From Paenibacillus sp. Soil766 (GTDB lineage: Bacteria; Bacillota; Bacilli; Paenibacillales; NBRC-103111): a stretch of DNA of 64,000 nt. Positions 1 through 10,100 of the stretch are shown here, piece after piece. The notes under the pieces were generated by a model. The model was not told the DNA's origin. It saw only the letters and a program-made list of their open reading frames with translations, and ran no database searches. The stretch is from contig NZ_LMSJ01000058.1 of the NCBI RefSeq assembly GCF_001428105.1, positions 122,513-186,512 on the forward strand, in the 5' to 3' direction. The position numbers and the translations under genes are program-made. Position 1 is the first letter of the stretch. Each line of letters begins with the position of its first letter.

Positions 1-308
1 TGCCCTTGCGCACAATTTTTGTGCGCTAGCTTGCCGCGGACGGCGGGCCGGTGCCCTTGCGCACGTTTTTTGTGCGCTAGCTTGCCTCGGACGGCAGGGC
101 CGGTGCCCTTGCGCACATTTTTTGTGCGCTAGCTTGCCTCGGACGGCAGGGCCGGTGCCCTTGCGCACATTTTTTGTGCGCTAGCTTCCCGCGGACGGCG
201 GGCCGGTGCCCTTGCGCACAATTTTTGTGCGCTAGCTCGCCTCGGACGGCGGGCCGGTGCCCTTGCGCACATTTTTTGTGCGCTAGCTTGCCGCGGACGG
301 CGAGGCTT
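1..308. repeat. Tandem array A of 51-52 bp hairpin repeats
   Basis: Six head-to-tail units begin near positions 1, 52, 104, 156, 207 and 258. Each carries the 7-bp inverted repeat GCGCACA/TGTGCGC around a 5-nt T-rich loop, followed by the palindrome GCTAGC, then a GC-rich spacer (roughly TTGCCGCGGACGGCGGGCC). The loop and the last stem pair vary between units (AATTT, GTTTT, ATTTT). The array stops seven bases before the stop codon of the peroxiredoxin gene, so it lies in that operon's 3' region, and it probably continues left of the window. The same core with a different spacer recurs at 62279-62660. Reading frames crossing the array are repeat artefacts. Confidence 0.95.
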
Positions 309-314
309 CTTGGC

Positions 315-887
315 TTACAACGTGCGATCGCCTGGTTTCCAGTTCGCTGGGCAGAGACCGCCAGCTTGCAATGCCTGAAGTACACGAAGTGTCTCGTCAA
401 CCGAGCGGCCAACATTCATATCCGTGACCACTTGATAGCGAAGCACACCATCCGGATCAATGATGAACAAACCGCGGTGTGCCGCACCTGTCTCATCATC
501 TAGGACGCCATAGGCACGTGCTGTTTCTTTGGAGAAGTCACTGACCAATGGGAATTTCACAGGGCCGATGCCGCTTTGATCGCGCGGTGTTTGGGTCCAG
601 GCGCGATGCGTGTAGACACTGTCTACAGATGCGCCTACGATATCACAATCGAGGTCCAGGAACTGCTCGTAATGGTCGCTGAACGAGGTGATTTCCGTCG
701 GACACACGAAAGTGAAATCGAAAGGCCAGAAGAAGAATACGAGCCATCTGCCGCGGTAGTCCTCGAGCGAGATTTTTTCCTCGAGCGTGTCCATATTTTT
801 CGTGGAGAGCAGGGAGAAGCTCGGTGCTGGCAGCCCTATTTTAGCCCAAGTAGCAGCTTGAGATTGAACGGTTAAATGTTGTGTCAT
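315..887 (-). CDS. Typical 2-Cys peroxiredoxin (AhpC/TSA family)
   Basis: This 190-aa cytosolic peroxidase should reduce hydrogen peroxide and organic hydroperoxides. The peroxidatic cysteine is C62 in FTFVCPTE, within the family PxxxTxxC motif. The resolving cysteine is C179 in GLCPANWKPG near the C-terminus, as in Prx1/AhpC proteins. The chain ends about 11 residues after C179, so it lacks the long C-terminal YF tail linked with overoxidation sensitivity. It is the last gene of an operon with the glutaredoxin (27-nt gap) and the flavoprotein upstream, which suggests electrons flow flavoprotein to glutaredoxin to peroxiredoxin. The hairpin array begins right after its stop codon. Family assignment is firm; the electron donor is inferred from context. 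Confidence 0.95.
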   Translation of the reverse strand: MTQHLTVQSQAATWAKIGLPAPSFSLLSTKNMDTLEEKISLEDYRGRWLVFFFWPFDFTFVCPTEITSFSDHYEQFLDLDCDIVGASVDSVYTHRAWTQTPRDQSGIGPVKFPLVSDFSKETARAYGVLDDETGAAHRGLFIIDPDGVLRYQVVTDMNVGRSVDETLRVLQALQAGGLCPANWKPGDRTL

Positions 888-914
888 GGTTGTTATCTCC
901 TTTGATGTATGGGA

Positions 915-1154
915 TTAGCTAGCGATTTCGGCTAGTGCTTTTTTGAGTTTGGTGACGTTGAGACCTAGAATTTTGTGCTCACCGATGACGGTGACTGGCA
1001 GTGACATTAAGCCCATATCGTGCAGCTCTTGTCCGAATTGATCATTCAGATCAATGTTTCTTTCTTCAAAACCGACTTCCTGCTCTGTTAAATATTTTTT
1101 CAATTGGACACAATAAGGGCAGTTGGTACTGGAATATACGATTACATTTGACAT
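915..1154 (-). CDS. Glutaredoxin-like thiol-disulfide oxidoreductase
   Basis: This 79-aa single thioredoxin-fold protein has the redox motif CPYC (C12, C15) after the first beta strand and the cis-proline segment SLPVTV near residue 51, both standard for glutaredoxin/NrdH proteins. It sits between a thioredoxin-reductase-like flavoprotein and a 2-Cys peroxiredoxin, so its likely job is to pass electrons between them. No nrdE/nrdF is nearby, so an NrdH role in ribonucleotide reduction is less likely. Low-GC Gram-positives of this type generally use bacillithiol rather than glutathione, so a direct thioredoxin-reductase-type reductant is plausible. The ribosome site AGGAGATG lies about 8 nt before the ATG. 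Confidence 0.93.
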   Translation of the reverse strand: MSNVIVYSSTNCPYCVQLKKYLTEQEVGFEERNIDLNDQFGQELHDMGLMSLPVTVIGEHKILGLNVTKLKKALAEIAS

Positions 1155-1180
1155 AGTTGGTCATCTCCTAAAAGGTTGAA

Positions 1181-2104
1181 TTATTTGTATTGCGGGATCA
1201 GTTGAGCCCGTTTATTTATGAATTTGTCGACGGCCATGGCGGCTATCGCACCATCTGCAGCGGCAACAACCGCTTGTTTAACAGGTGTGCGTCTAACTTC
1301 TCCAGCACCGAATACACCCGCAACCGACGACTGCATCGAGCTGTCCAAGATCATAAAGCCATCTTCATCCAGAGGAACTTGCCCCTGCAAGAAGTCTGTA
1401 CCCGGCTTACTGCCAGATAGGAAAACGAAGACGCCATCCACATCCAGCACTTCCTCGCCGCCAGAGCTTGTACGAATTCTAAGACCTTGAACCTGCTTAT
1501 CGCCCAGAACTTCGAGCGGCTTCGTTTTGTAGAGGATGTTCGTGCCTTTCAACTCTGGAACGTCGTGAACACCTTGCAATTCAGGCCGAGGAACGACGAA
1601 ATGGATAGATTTCGTAAACTTACTCAACGCTTGGGCTTCTTCTAGCGCTTCTTCCGAATCCCCAATCACTGCGACCGTCTTCCCTTCGAAAAAAGCACCA
1701 TCACACGTCGCACACGTACTCACGCCGCGTCCCATCAGATTCTCTTCACCAGGCAGCATGCGGTTACGTCCCTTAGAGCCTGTTGCAATAATGATCGACT
1801 TGCCTTCAAACATCCCGTCAGCGGTAAACACATACTTCGTTTCGCCTTCCACATCCACATCCGTAATCGTCGTCTGGATGAATTCAGCTCCGAAGCCTTT
1901 GGCTTGGTCACGCATCGTATCCAGCAGATCCTTACCCGACATTTCCCCAATGACACCGGGATAATTCGCAATTTTATGCGTAATGGCTAGTGCTCCTGTA
2001 TTCGGTGCTTTATCAATAACTAACGTCTTCAAATTCCCTCGTGCTGTATAAATCGCCGCAGAAGCTCCAGCAGGACCAGCTCCAACAATAATGACATCGT
2101 ACAT
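1181..2104 (-). CDS. Thioredoxin-reductase-like FAD flavoprotein
   Basis: The start is set at the ATG of MYDVIIVGAG because AAAGGAGTG lies 8 nt upstream; an in-frame extension to 2149 has no such site. The 307-aa product has an N-terminal FAD dinucleotide fold (GAGPAG, residues 8-13) and the redox-active CATC motif (C131, C134), as in thioredoxin reductase. The second nucleotide-binding domain is atypical. Where TrxB has GGGxxA it has GDSEEA (about 148-153), and the HRRxxxR signature that binds the NADPH 2'-phosphate is replaced by VPRPELQG (about 171-178). It may therefore use another electron donor. It is first in the operon with glutaredoxin and peroxiredoxin, under the PerR-box promoter. 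Confidence 0.9.
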   Translation of the reverse strand: MYDVIIVGAGPAGASAAIYTARGNLKTLVIDKAPNTGALAITHKIANYPGVIGEMSGKDLLDTMRDQAKGFGAEFIQTTITDVDVEGETKYVFTADGMFEGKSIIIATGSKGRNRMLPGEENLMGRGVSTCATCDGAFFEGKTVAVIGDSEEALEEAQALSKFTKSIHFVVPRPELQGVHDVPELKGTNILYKTKPLEVLGDKQVQGLRIRTSSGGEEVLDVDGVFVFLSGSKPGTDFLQGQVPLDEDGFMILDSSMQSSVAGVFGAGEVRRTPVKQAVVAAADGAIAAMAVDKFINKRAQLIPQYK

Positions 2105-2166
2105 CGGTGATGCACTCCTTTCATACGGATATTTATACTTGTTTTTCATTGATAATAGATATCAGA

Positions 2167-2181
2167 TAATAATTATTATAA
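2167..2181. promoter_or_regulatory. PerR/Fur-type operator overlapping the -10 region
   Basis: TAATAATTATTATAA matches the PerR/Fur box TTATAATNATTATAA at all defined positions but one. It covers the TATAAT -10 element of the peroxide operon promoter, so a bound repressor would block RNA polymerase. PerR is favoured over Fur because the genes downstream are peroxide-defence genes. That choice is inference. Confidence 0.75.
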
Positions 2182-2202
2182 ATAAAAGAAAGATAAAGTC
2201 AA
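2175..2202 (-). promoter_or_regulatory. Sigma-A promoter of the peroxide operon
   Basis: On the minus strand TTGACT (2202-2197) and a perfect TATAAT (2180-2175) are separated by 16 bp. Transcription should start near 2168, giving a leader of about 60 nt before the ATG at 2104. Confidence 0.8.
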
Positions 2203-2208
2203 GCTTAT

Positions 2209-2223
2209 TTATAATAATTCTAA
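2209..2223. promoter_or_regulatory. Second PerR/Fur-type operator upstream of the -35
   Basis: TTATAATAATTCTAA matches TTATAATNATTATAA with one mismatch and lies just upstream of the -35 element. With the box at 2167-2181 it brackets the promoter, about 42 bp (four helical turns) apart centre to centre, which would allow cooperative repression. Confidence 0.75.
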
Positions 2224-2330
2224 TTAGCAGCTTATTAGAAACTACTAGTTCTACTATATCATCTACATCTATTAACTTTGTTTGCGATTTGGTTCTATCT
2301 ACGTTATCAGGAAAAACGATGGGAAAGACA

Positions 2331-2374
2331 AAAGCAAAAGGCTCGGACGAAACAGTCCAAGTCTTTTGCTTTTT
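2331..2374 (-). terminator. Rho-independent terminator after the sulfatase gene
   Basis: AAAGCAAAAG pairs with CTTTTGCTTT around an inner GGAC/GTCC pair, directly after the sulfatase stop. It separates that gene from the peroxide operon promoter. Confidence 0.75.
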
Positions 2375-2375
2375 A

Positions 2376-3857
2376 TTATGAGTCTTGTGCAAGCGTCGCT
2401 TTGAATAAATGATCCAGACACGGCTTGGCTTGTCTACCAACCACAAGCTTCCCGTCAAAGACATACCCTTCTTCACGCCCCTCAAGTTCCTCGATCAATC
2501 GGTTGCGCCAAGTGGCGACGCGGCTCGTGAAGCGTTCATCTGCAACGGCGTTGGCTAACTCTTGCGGATCGTCTTCAAGATTGAAATACTGCTCTTCGCC
2601 CGTTTGGGTAAACCAAATAAATTTCTCCTTGCCATCGGTTACGAATTGATGCGAGAGCACGCCATACAAGTGCTCGCCATGGATATAAGGCCGCCACTCA
2701 GGATGCTCGCCACGGCATAGCGGGAGGAGGCTTTCTCCCTCAACTGTCTGCGGGCGCGTCACGTCCGCTGCATGAAGCAGCGTTGGCATAATGTCCCGCA
2801 GCTCAATCACCTCTTCGACCCGGCTTCCTTTAGCAAAGCCGAACCTTCCGCTAGGATCGCAGACGATAAATGGAATTTTCGCACTTCCTTCATACGGCAA
2901 CGATTTTCTAAAATGATGATGGTCCCCGATCAACTCGCCATGATCTGAGGTAAACACGATTAGCGTATCTTTATGTACACCGTATTCCTGCATGGCATTA
3001 ATTAGACGGCCGATTTGTTCGTCGAGATGGCTAATCAGCGCGTAGTAGGCAGCGCGCGCACGATCCAGCCTTCTTTTTGGCATACGGGCAAAGGTTGCTG
3101 TCGGATCATTGGCATTGGCACCAGCCGCTGCTTCGTCTACCCATCCTCCAACAGGCGGATCCGGAAGCTCCAGATTCTTATACATATCGAAGTATGCCTG
3201 TGGTGGATCCAACGGTGAATGCGGCCGGACGAAGGAAGTCCACAAGAAGAATGGCTTCGAGGGATCGCGCCTGCGCAGGAAATCGATCGACTCGGTTACG
3301 CACCAGTTGGTCGGATGCAGCATCTCCGGCAAATGCCAGGGCCGAGCCACCGTCGAAGCATTGCAGTCAAGGCCATTATCCATGATGTCGAGCTCAGCTC
3401 CCGCTGTCCGGCGCAGCCATTGCAAATAATCGTCAACTTGATCGAAATGACCATCGACGGTATTATCGTGTTTGGAGCGATTATGATGAAGATAACCATC
3501 GTGCAGCACGATATTATGGAATCCGCATAGATTACGAGCTGGATATACATGCATTTTGCCTACGCACTGTGTATGGTAGCCTGCTTTGGCAAGTTCCCCT
3601 GCCACGGTATGCTCATACTGCCATGGCACTTTATCTTGATAACCCACACGGCCATGCGACCGCTGACTCATTCCCGTCATAATCGCTGCACGCGCCGGTA
3701 CACAGGTTGGTGTAGCCGAGTACGCATTCGTGAAGATAACCCCTGAGCTGGCCAAGGCGTCCAAATTTGGCGTCTCGATGATGGAATGACCAAGCGCACT
3801 TAGACAATCAAAGCGCATCTGATCGACCGTTATCAGCAGTAAATTGGGTTTTGTCAT
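2376..3857 (-). CDS. Sulfatase (arylsulfatase/alkaline phosphatase superfamily)
   Basis: This 493-aa protein should hydrolyse a sulfate ester. The N-terminus LLLITVDQMRFD supplies metal-binding aspartates. The signature CVPAR (C52 to R56, pattern CxPxR) holds the cysteine that must be converted to formylglycine for activity. FTSDHGELIGDH supplies further metal ligands. No signal peptide is visible, so the enzyme looks cytosolic and would act on an imported substrate. No maturase gene is seen in the window. The start is supported by AAGGAGAG 7 nt upstream. Next to it lies a relic of a solute-binding protein, as if an uptake operon had been lost. The natural substrate is unknown; a sulfated sugar is likely. 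Confidence 0.92.
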   Translation of the reverse strand: MTKPNLLLITVDQMRFDCLSALGHSIIETPNLDALASSGVIFTNAYSATPTCVPARAAIMTGMSQRSHGRVGYQDKVPWQYEHTVAGELAKAGYHTQCVGKMHVYPARNLCGFHNIVLHDGYLHHNRSKHDNTVDGHFDQVDDYLQWLRRTAGAELDIMDNGLDCNASTVARPWHLPEMLHPTNWCVTESIDFLRRRDPSKPFFLWTSFVRPHSPLDPPQAYFDMYKNLELPDPPVGGWVDEAAAGANANDPTATFARMPKRRLDRARAAYYALISHLDEQIGRLINAMQEYGVHKDTLIVFTSDHGELIGDHHHFRKSLPYEGSAKIPFIVCDPSGRFGFAKGSRVEEVIELRDIMPTLLHAADVTRPQTVEGESLLPLCRGEHPEWRPYIHGEHLYGVLSHQFVTDGKEKFIWFTQTGEEQYFNLEDDPQELANAVADERFTSRVATWRNRLIEELEGREEGYVFDGKLVVGRQAKPCLDHLFKATLAQDS

Positions 3858-3894
3858 GGCGTTCTCTCCTTAATCACGTTGTCTGACATCTTAA

Positions 3895-4113
3895 TTATGA
3901 AGTTCCGTTTTCGTTGTTGGTTTGAGAAATCAACCCGGCCGTCGGATTCACGATCAGCGTTTTGCTCGTTCCGTTTGCTTGAAAGGTTTTAATCATTTCA
4001 AGTACCGACCAAGCCTTTCTGCATCATTTCATCAATCTGATTTTGCTTTACATAGGCGAGGTCTTTATTCATGATACCTTCATTGTTCAAATTACGCACG
4101 TATTTCATCGATA
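3895..4113 (-). pseudogene. Relic of a sugar-binding lipoprotein C-terminus
   Basis: The minus strand encodes MKYVRNLNNEGIMNKD, then a one-base frameshift (an extra G near the codons for MMQK), then AWSVLEMIKTFQANGTSKTL and NPTAGLISQTNN, ending at a TAA at 3895-3897. This resembles the C-terminal part of LplA-like extracellular solute-binding proteins; the NPTAGL segment is the best family landmark. The rest of the gene is absent: upstream sequence runs straight into the terminator of the giant SLH gene. It lies directly upstream of the sulfatase, which suggests the two once formed a transport and degradation unit. Confidence 0.6.
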
Positions 4114-4114
4114 C

Positions 4115-4149
4115 AAAAAGCCCATGAGCTTAATAAACTCATGGGCTTT
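4115..4149 (-). terminator. Terminator of the giant SLH gene
   Basis: AAAGCCCATGAG pairs with CTCATGGGCTTT around a 9-nt loop, followed on the minus strand by a T run. It lies 15 bases past the stop codon. Confidence 0.85.
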
Positions 4150-4163
4150 AATCTTACATCTTA

Positions 4164-7100
4164 TTAATGTTTAGGTACTACATATACACTGCCATCAGAC
4201 AACACTTGTACGGTGCCAGAGGCTGATTCAATTTCACGCAGTGCCCAATGCTCCTGCGGTACGTCCGGCCAGCTTGAAGACTTAACGTCAGCGGTCGGCC
4301 GCCCGAAAATTCGATTTAGAATCGTCACTGCTTCCGCACGATTCAATTGATTGTCCGGCAGGAAGGTACCGTCGGAATAGCCCTGCAAAATGCCTGCTTG
4401 CGAAGCTCGCTTTATCGCTTCGAAAGCCCAGTGCTCTTGTGTATCGCTGTACCCCGCATAGGAGGTGCTTCCAGCTGCTCCAACCGGAAGCAGCCTAGCA
4501 GCAATGCTGGCAATCTCCCCGCGGGTAATCGCGTCATCAGGGCGGAAGCCTGTGTCATCGCCTAGCATCACACCTGCGCGCTGCATATTGGTGATGGCTT
4601 CTGCGGCCCAGTGTCCTTTGGCAACATCCGGATAACCGCTAGGTTGTGCCGTAGACGAATCATTGTTGGACTTGCCGGCGCCAATACGATTCAAAATCAT
4701 CGCTAATTCCGCACGCGAAATGGCTTGTGAAGGGCGGAATGTAGCATCAGGGTAACCGGATAAATAAGGTTCCAGTGCTCCCGCTCCATTTTTCTGAATA
4801 ATGGTAAATGTACTGAACTTACTGATCTCTATAGCAATACCTACTGGTTTGCCATCCGCATCATAACGGATTTCTCCTTGCATAAGCGCCTTTTCGCCGT
4901 CGCTATGTTCAATGTACACGGCAAGTTCATCCAAAATTTGTTTAGCCGCTGCTGCGTTATCCGGCAGGTTGAGGGTATCCAGCGGGAACACGACTTCCGT
5001 CTTGTATCCCGAGTAGTTTGTCTCAATCTTGACCGGCTTGCCAATAACGGAGACAGATCGGCCTCCTGCATCTTTGAGTACAAGCTCAGCTGCTTGCACG
5101 CGTGTTGTAACTTCACTACGTTCAGCCTCAGCGCGGACCGGAACAATTCGGAAGTAAGCATCCTTTCCGTCATTGCCCATTTGCTGAAGGGATTCCGCTG
5201 ATACCGTGATCTGCCCATCAGGCAGCGCCAGTTGTAGCGACATTCCTCCATCTGCAAGCATACTTACCGTTTCGGCATTTAAGCTGACAATTCGCTCTTC
5301 TGCAGGCTCGTCTGGCAAGTCCGTTACATAGATGCGAGCGACATAGTCTTTATTCTGTGCAGCTTTTTCCAAGATCGTTTGTGCATCCTTGGCACCTAAC
5401 TTCACCGTATCAAGCGCTTTGCCTTCTACCGATTGGGTCCGCACGATGTTGGTTTGGAAAGTCCAGCCTCCGATACTTCCAGCTACCGTCGTTTGGCGGA
5501 TGTTAGGTCTACTTGATTCCTCTACACGTTTTACATCGATGGAATAAGTCTGTGAAGACTTAAGGTCGGCCGACTCCACATCTACGATAATGGTATTGCT
5601 TCCAATTCCTATAGTAGGTGTAAAAGTACCGCCACCTTTATATTTTACATGCTGCACCGTTACAGTTGCCTCTGGATCATTGGTAATCGCCTTGATTGTC
5701 GTGCTGGGGTCTTCAGTTGTTGAAATCGTTCCGTATTTAAGCTTGTATGGCGTAAAAGCACCGTCCAAGATGGGATCTACCTGCAAACTCGCCAGTAATG
5801 GCGGCTGTCCAGGCACTGTCTGCTTACGTAGTACAGAAACCTTATATGTGAGCGCGGTACCATCTTGAGCTATTACTTCAATGGCAAAAGTTTGTGCATC
5901 GTTCGTAAATGGAAGCGATAAGACCGTTCCACTCGTTACCGTTTGGCTATCGATACGAATAGCTGCGTTCGACTGTGCGGGAACTGGCAGAAGCTTGAAC
6001 TCGCCCGCCGTGTTAGGCACGAGTGCCTCATAATTTAGTACGGCCGGGTTAAAATCAGCTAACAGCTCAGCTCCATCTGTAGCAAGCCCCAAGCTTTGCA
6101 GTTGCGCATTGCCGCTTGGTTCCCGCCATACGGCCACTTGGTACTTACGTTTTTCCGAGCCGTCCGGAGAGGTCACAACCACAGGGATTTGATTCTCGCC
6201 TACTTGCAGCTGAATCGCCTGGGAAGCTTGTCTGCTCTGTACGGATTGGTCTTTGACTTCAATACTGGATCCTGCCTTCAGTGCGCCAGGTGTCAAGGTC
6301 ACACTGTCGACTGTGTTGTCCACATAGACGGTATAGCTTTCTTCCGTCCCTGTGAAAGGTTGCGCCTTAATCTCATCTCCCGGTTGCGAAGCCGTGGCAT
6401 TATTCAGCTTCAATGTAAGCAATAGTGCTTCATTGGAGCCCGTTCCGTCAAGATTCAGCGTATAGGACTTATCTCCTGCGCTAACGGAATGTACTTTGAT
6501 AGATACCGATTTCCCCGTAGCAGGTACCTCGATATCGACATACCCGCTCTCAGGTACTGTTGTGTTATCGATGGTCACGACAGAAGCAGCAGCCATCGGA
6601 ACTGCATACACGCGAACTTTTTCTGAATAAGCTACCGCTTGATAAGCAGTTGTTCCGAATTGATAAGGAGCACTCATCTGGGCGTTGCCTGTTGTCAGTG
6701 CCGCAAGATCGCTAAGGGTTGCCGGAATTGCTTCAGGTACACCTCGAATGACTTCAAAGCCATACTCGGTCTTATTTCCAACCCCGTCAGTAGCCGTCAT
6801 CGAGATCTGCAGTCGATCCGTCGATGCGCCCCACTCCAATGGTGCGTAATAATCGAATTTCCCTTTATCATCCAATGGGACATTCGTACCGTTCACAACA
6901 AGCTTAGCTCCCGCATCTGTTTGACCGGTTATATAAATCCTGCTGATATTTGTGACAGTACCATTCAGTGAAATCGGCTTGCCTTGCGCATCATTGCCTC
7001 CGGAAGCGATTAACATCGGTCCGGTGCGGTCAATGAACACCTTGCGGTATGCCGTAGAGCGGTCGCCGCGCTCATTCACGGCTTCAACCAGCACGTTATA

Positions 7101-10100
7101 TTCCCGTTCTTTCAATACAGCAACTCCAAGCAGATCTTGCAGAACAAACATGGAAGTTCCACCTGCTGATACGTGCTCGCTGCTGCCAAGCTGCTGTCCA
7201 TTTACGAACAAAGTAACTGCTGCGTTGTGATCCGCAGTCACCTTCAAGGTAGCTTGTTCGGCTGTTGTAAGCAGTAGCGTCTCATCATTCCCGTCATATG
7301 ACGTATAGGCTTGTTCAATGACGGCTTGCGCACTAGCGTCAAGCACCACTGCTAACGTTGGAGGTTGCGGAACTGGCAGTTCCGTCGACACACTCGCTGA
7401 CGTTGGGCTGAGCACAATACGTCCTTGCTCATTACCAATAGCTGAGACAGAGATCTCGTAGTTTTTACCAGGAGTTAATTCGGTAATAACAGCATTCTGC
7501 TCACTTCCCATTTGAGGCGGTAGATCCATGATCGGAACTGCAGCTTTACCACTCGTGCTCTCACTAGCCCAAATGCGATAAGCTGTCACATCACCTGCAA
7601 TAGAAGCAAAGCGCAAGGATATTTCTCCATTTCCAGTAGAAAGCACCTCTGGTTGCTCAGGTGTACTCAACGAAATAGGCGCAGTCACCTCTACGGTTGC
7701 ATCCGCAATGGCATAGGTCGGTGCTTTATCAGCACTTTTACCTACAACAGCAAGATAATAAGTTCCGGGCAGCATGGAAGTCGGAAGATCAATAGCTTTA
7801 CTGCCGGAAGTTGGCAGACCGCTTTGAATAACCTCTCCTACCCATTGATCGGCGCTGTCCGTTAACATCATGGTTACTTTCGCATCTGACGACGCATTCT
7901 CCATGGCCCACGTTACTTGAATACGATTTTCCACACCAGTGACGGCTTTTGCGGAAGCCTTCATCTCTGGTAGAGGAATTAATTTCTGAATTTGCAAATC
8001 AACTTTTTTCGCATTCTGAATCATCCATTTGCCAGCTGGCGCGTTAAGGAGTGAAACGTAAAGTGTATCCCTGCCGTCGTTCACTGGATTTGGTGTCGAG
8101 ATCTTCGTCTGTTCAAGTGGATCTCCACTTGGGCTTGCACTTGAAACTCGATCTGACGCCGGTTGTAAATAAGCGTTGCCAGCAGGAGCATCGAAGTTCA
8201 GCGTGTACGGCGAACCGTCAGGTGCTAGAAGTACGGTGTTCGCATTACCGCCGCTAACCGTCATCATGTAATTGCCATTCTCGGCGATTTCAAAATATTT
8301 GCTGAATCGGCCTTCCATCGTCAATGGTTTAATCGACTTGAACTTCCTTGATGACTTGTAGGCAACAACACTTGTATAACTGCTGCTTACAACTTTCCAC
8401 TGTCCATTCAAATTAATATCATCCAGAAAAATCGTTTTCTTCTGCTGTGATTTATCATACAGAACATTCATACCTGGCAAACTCGGGTCAGGTTGAAGGT
8501 TGTAAAGATCACCGTTTGGCGCATACAGCTTTGTCTGCTCATTCGCCCCGTAAATCTCTACAATCGCTTGGCCATTATCTGTCCGAGTCATATCAAACAC
8601 AGTAGGATAGACTTGATCCTGCACCCACTGCATAACATCCGCTATTTTCGTTGTAGACGGTACGCTGCTTAATACGACGCTTGGACTTGTGCCTGCGCTG
8701 ATCATCCAAGTTCCTGCCTCGACCGCATCCACCAACGTGTACACGTAACCATCGGCGTCACGGAAAGCATTCCAATCCGGTTCCTTCTGTGCCGTTTGTA
8801 GACTATAAGGCCGTCCATCTGGTTTGTAAACAATAATATCGTCTTGAGCTTCACCAATTTTAAGTACGTAGCTTCCACGCTCTTTCACTGTGAGTGAGGT
8901 AACCGAGCGGTCCGGTGTTTGCGCCCACAGCTCAGCCAACTCATTCAACTTCAGCGATTCGTTGGCAAATAACAGTTCATTTACTTGAATGCGACTATTA
9001 CTGCTTGTCGTTAGACTCCATTTGCCTGCAAGCAGCGACACATGCATATAGGTCGTTTGGCTGGCAGCATCATAGCTGATTTCTGGACGTACGATCTGCT
9101 CAGAACTTTGTCCGGATGCAGTGCCTTTCAGAATAGCAGCTCGTTGATCTCCCGTTAAGGCAATAAGTGCCCTGAAAGAACGTTCCATTGTAAAAGAAGA
9201 CGTCGACTTACCACTTGAAGCATTGGTTTCCGTTGTGATCAGAGGTGTTTGATCCAGTGACGTAAGTTGTCCATTCACAAAGCGCGCTTTCGCATCGGTG
9301 TGGACCGGCTCCTCCGGTTGGAAAGTCAAGCTGACCGGTTTTAGATCAAAGACTCGCTTCAGCGGATTCGCAGAAGCAATTCTGACATCATTAAGCTTTT
9401 TGCCCGAATCTGTATTTCTTAAGAACAATTCTTCCGCAATGTCCAGCCATGGTTCTGCTGCGTCCATGAAATCAGAAACATTGTTCATAAAATCCAGACC
9501 TTTTTCCCACCAAGCCTTCTTAGGCGGCTCTGCTTCTACTTCGAATAGAATCGTATTGTTTTTAAATGTATACTTCAGATTAGCGCCTACGCCGTTATGT
9601 CTGAAAGTGCCGTATATACCTGTTTCATTTACACTGAGTGCAACGTTACTCACAGTCGCTCCGCCAATACGCGGAATCCCTTTTGGAACATAAACCGTTC
9701 CTTTAATAGCTCCGTTGAATCCCTTTTGATTAAAAGAGTACGTGCCAATTGCTCCTTTGACGACTTCAAAAAGATTGATGTCGCCTTTCGTTGCAAAGCC
9801 CGGTGAAGAGAACCCTTTAATTCCAGCCGTTGCTGGATTAACGACCGTTTGCATGTTCATGTTCTTCACAGGCAGCCAATAGTAGTATTCGGTTCCGCTG
9901 CCGTTAAAGCCGTAGGTCGATAGGTCCATATCAATGGAATCGGTACCGATCAGATTGAATTTGTAATCTACCTGTGGATGTTTCAGTTCAGGGACAATGA
10001 CATCGTTCACAGATCCGGTGACACTAAACTTTTGAGGAATCTGAGACTTCTCCGCAAGTTTGTCCACATTACCGAATAGATAGTTGACTTGAAGTCCTGT

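Noticed and set aside
1..308. CRISPR array
   Set aside because: Whole units repeat, including the spacer; spacers within an array are nearly identical, not unique. The period of 51-52 bp and hairpin core do not fit known CRISPR repeats and no cas gene is in the window.
77..503. Overlapping frames across array A on both strands
   Set aside because: They are repeat artefacts with periodic translations (such as AHKKCAQGHRP) and overlap the peroxiredoxin gene.
2162..2485. 107-aa minus-strand frame
   Set aside because: It crosses the sulfatase terminator and the PerR-box promoter, and its translation is low-complexity at the end.
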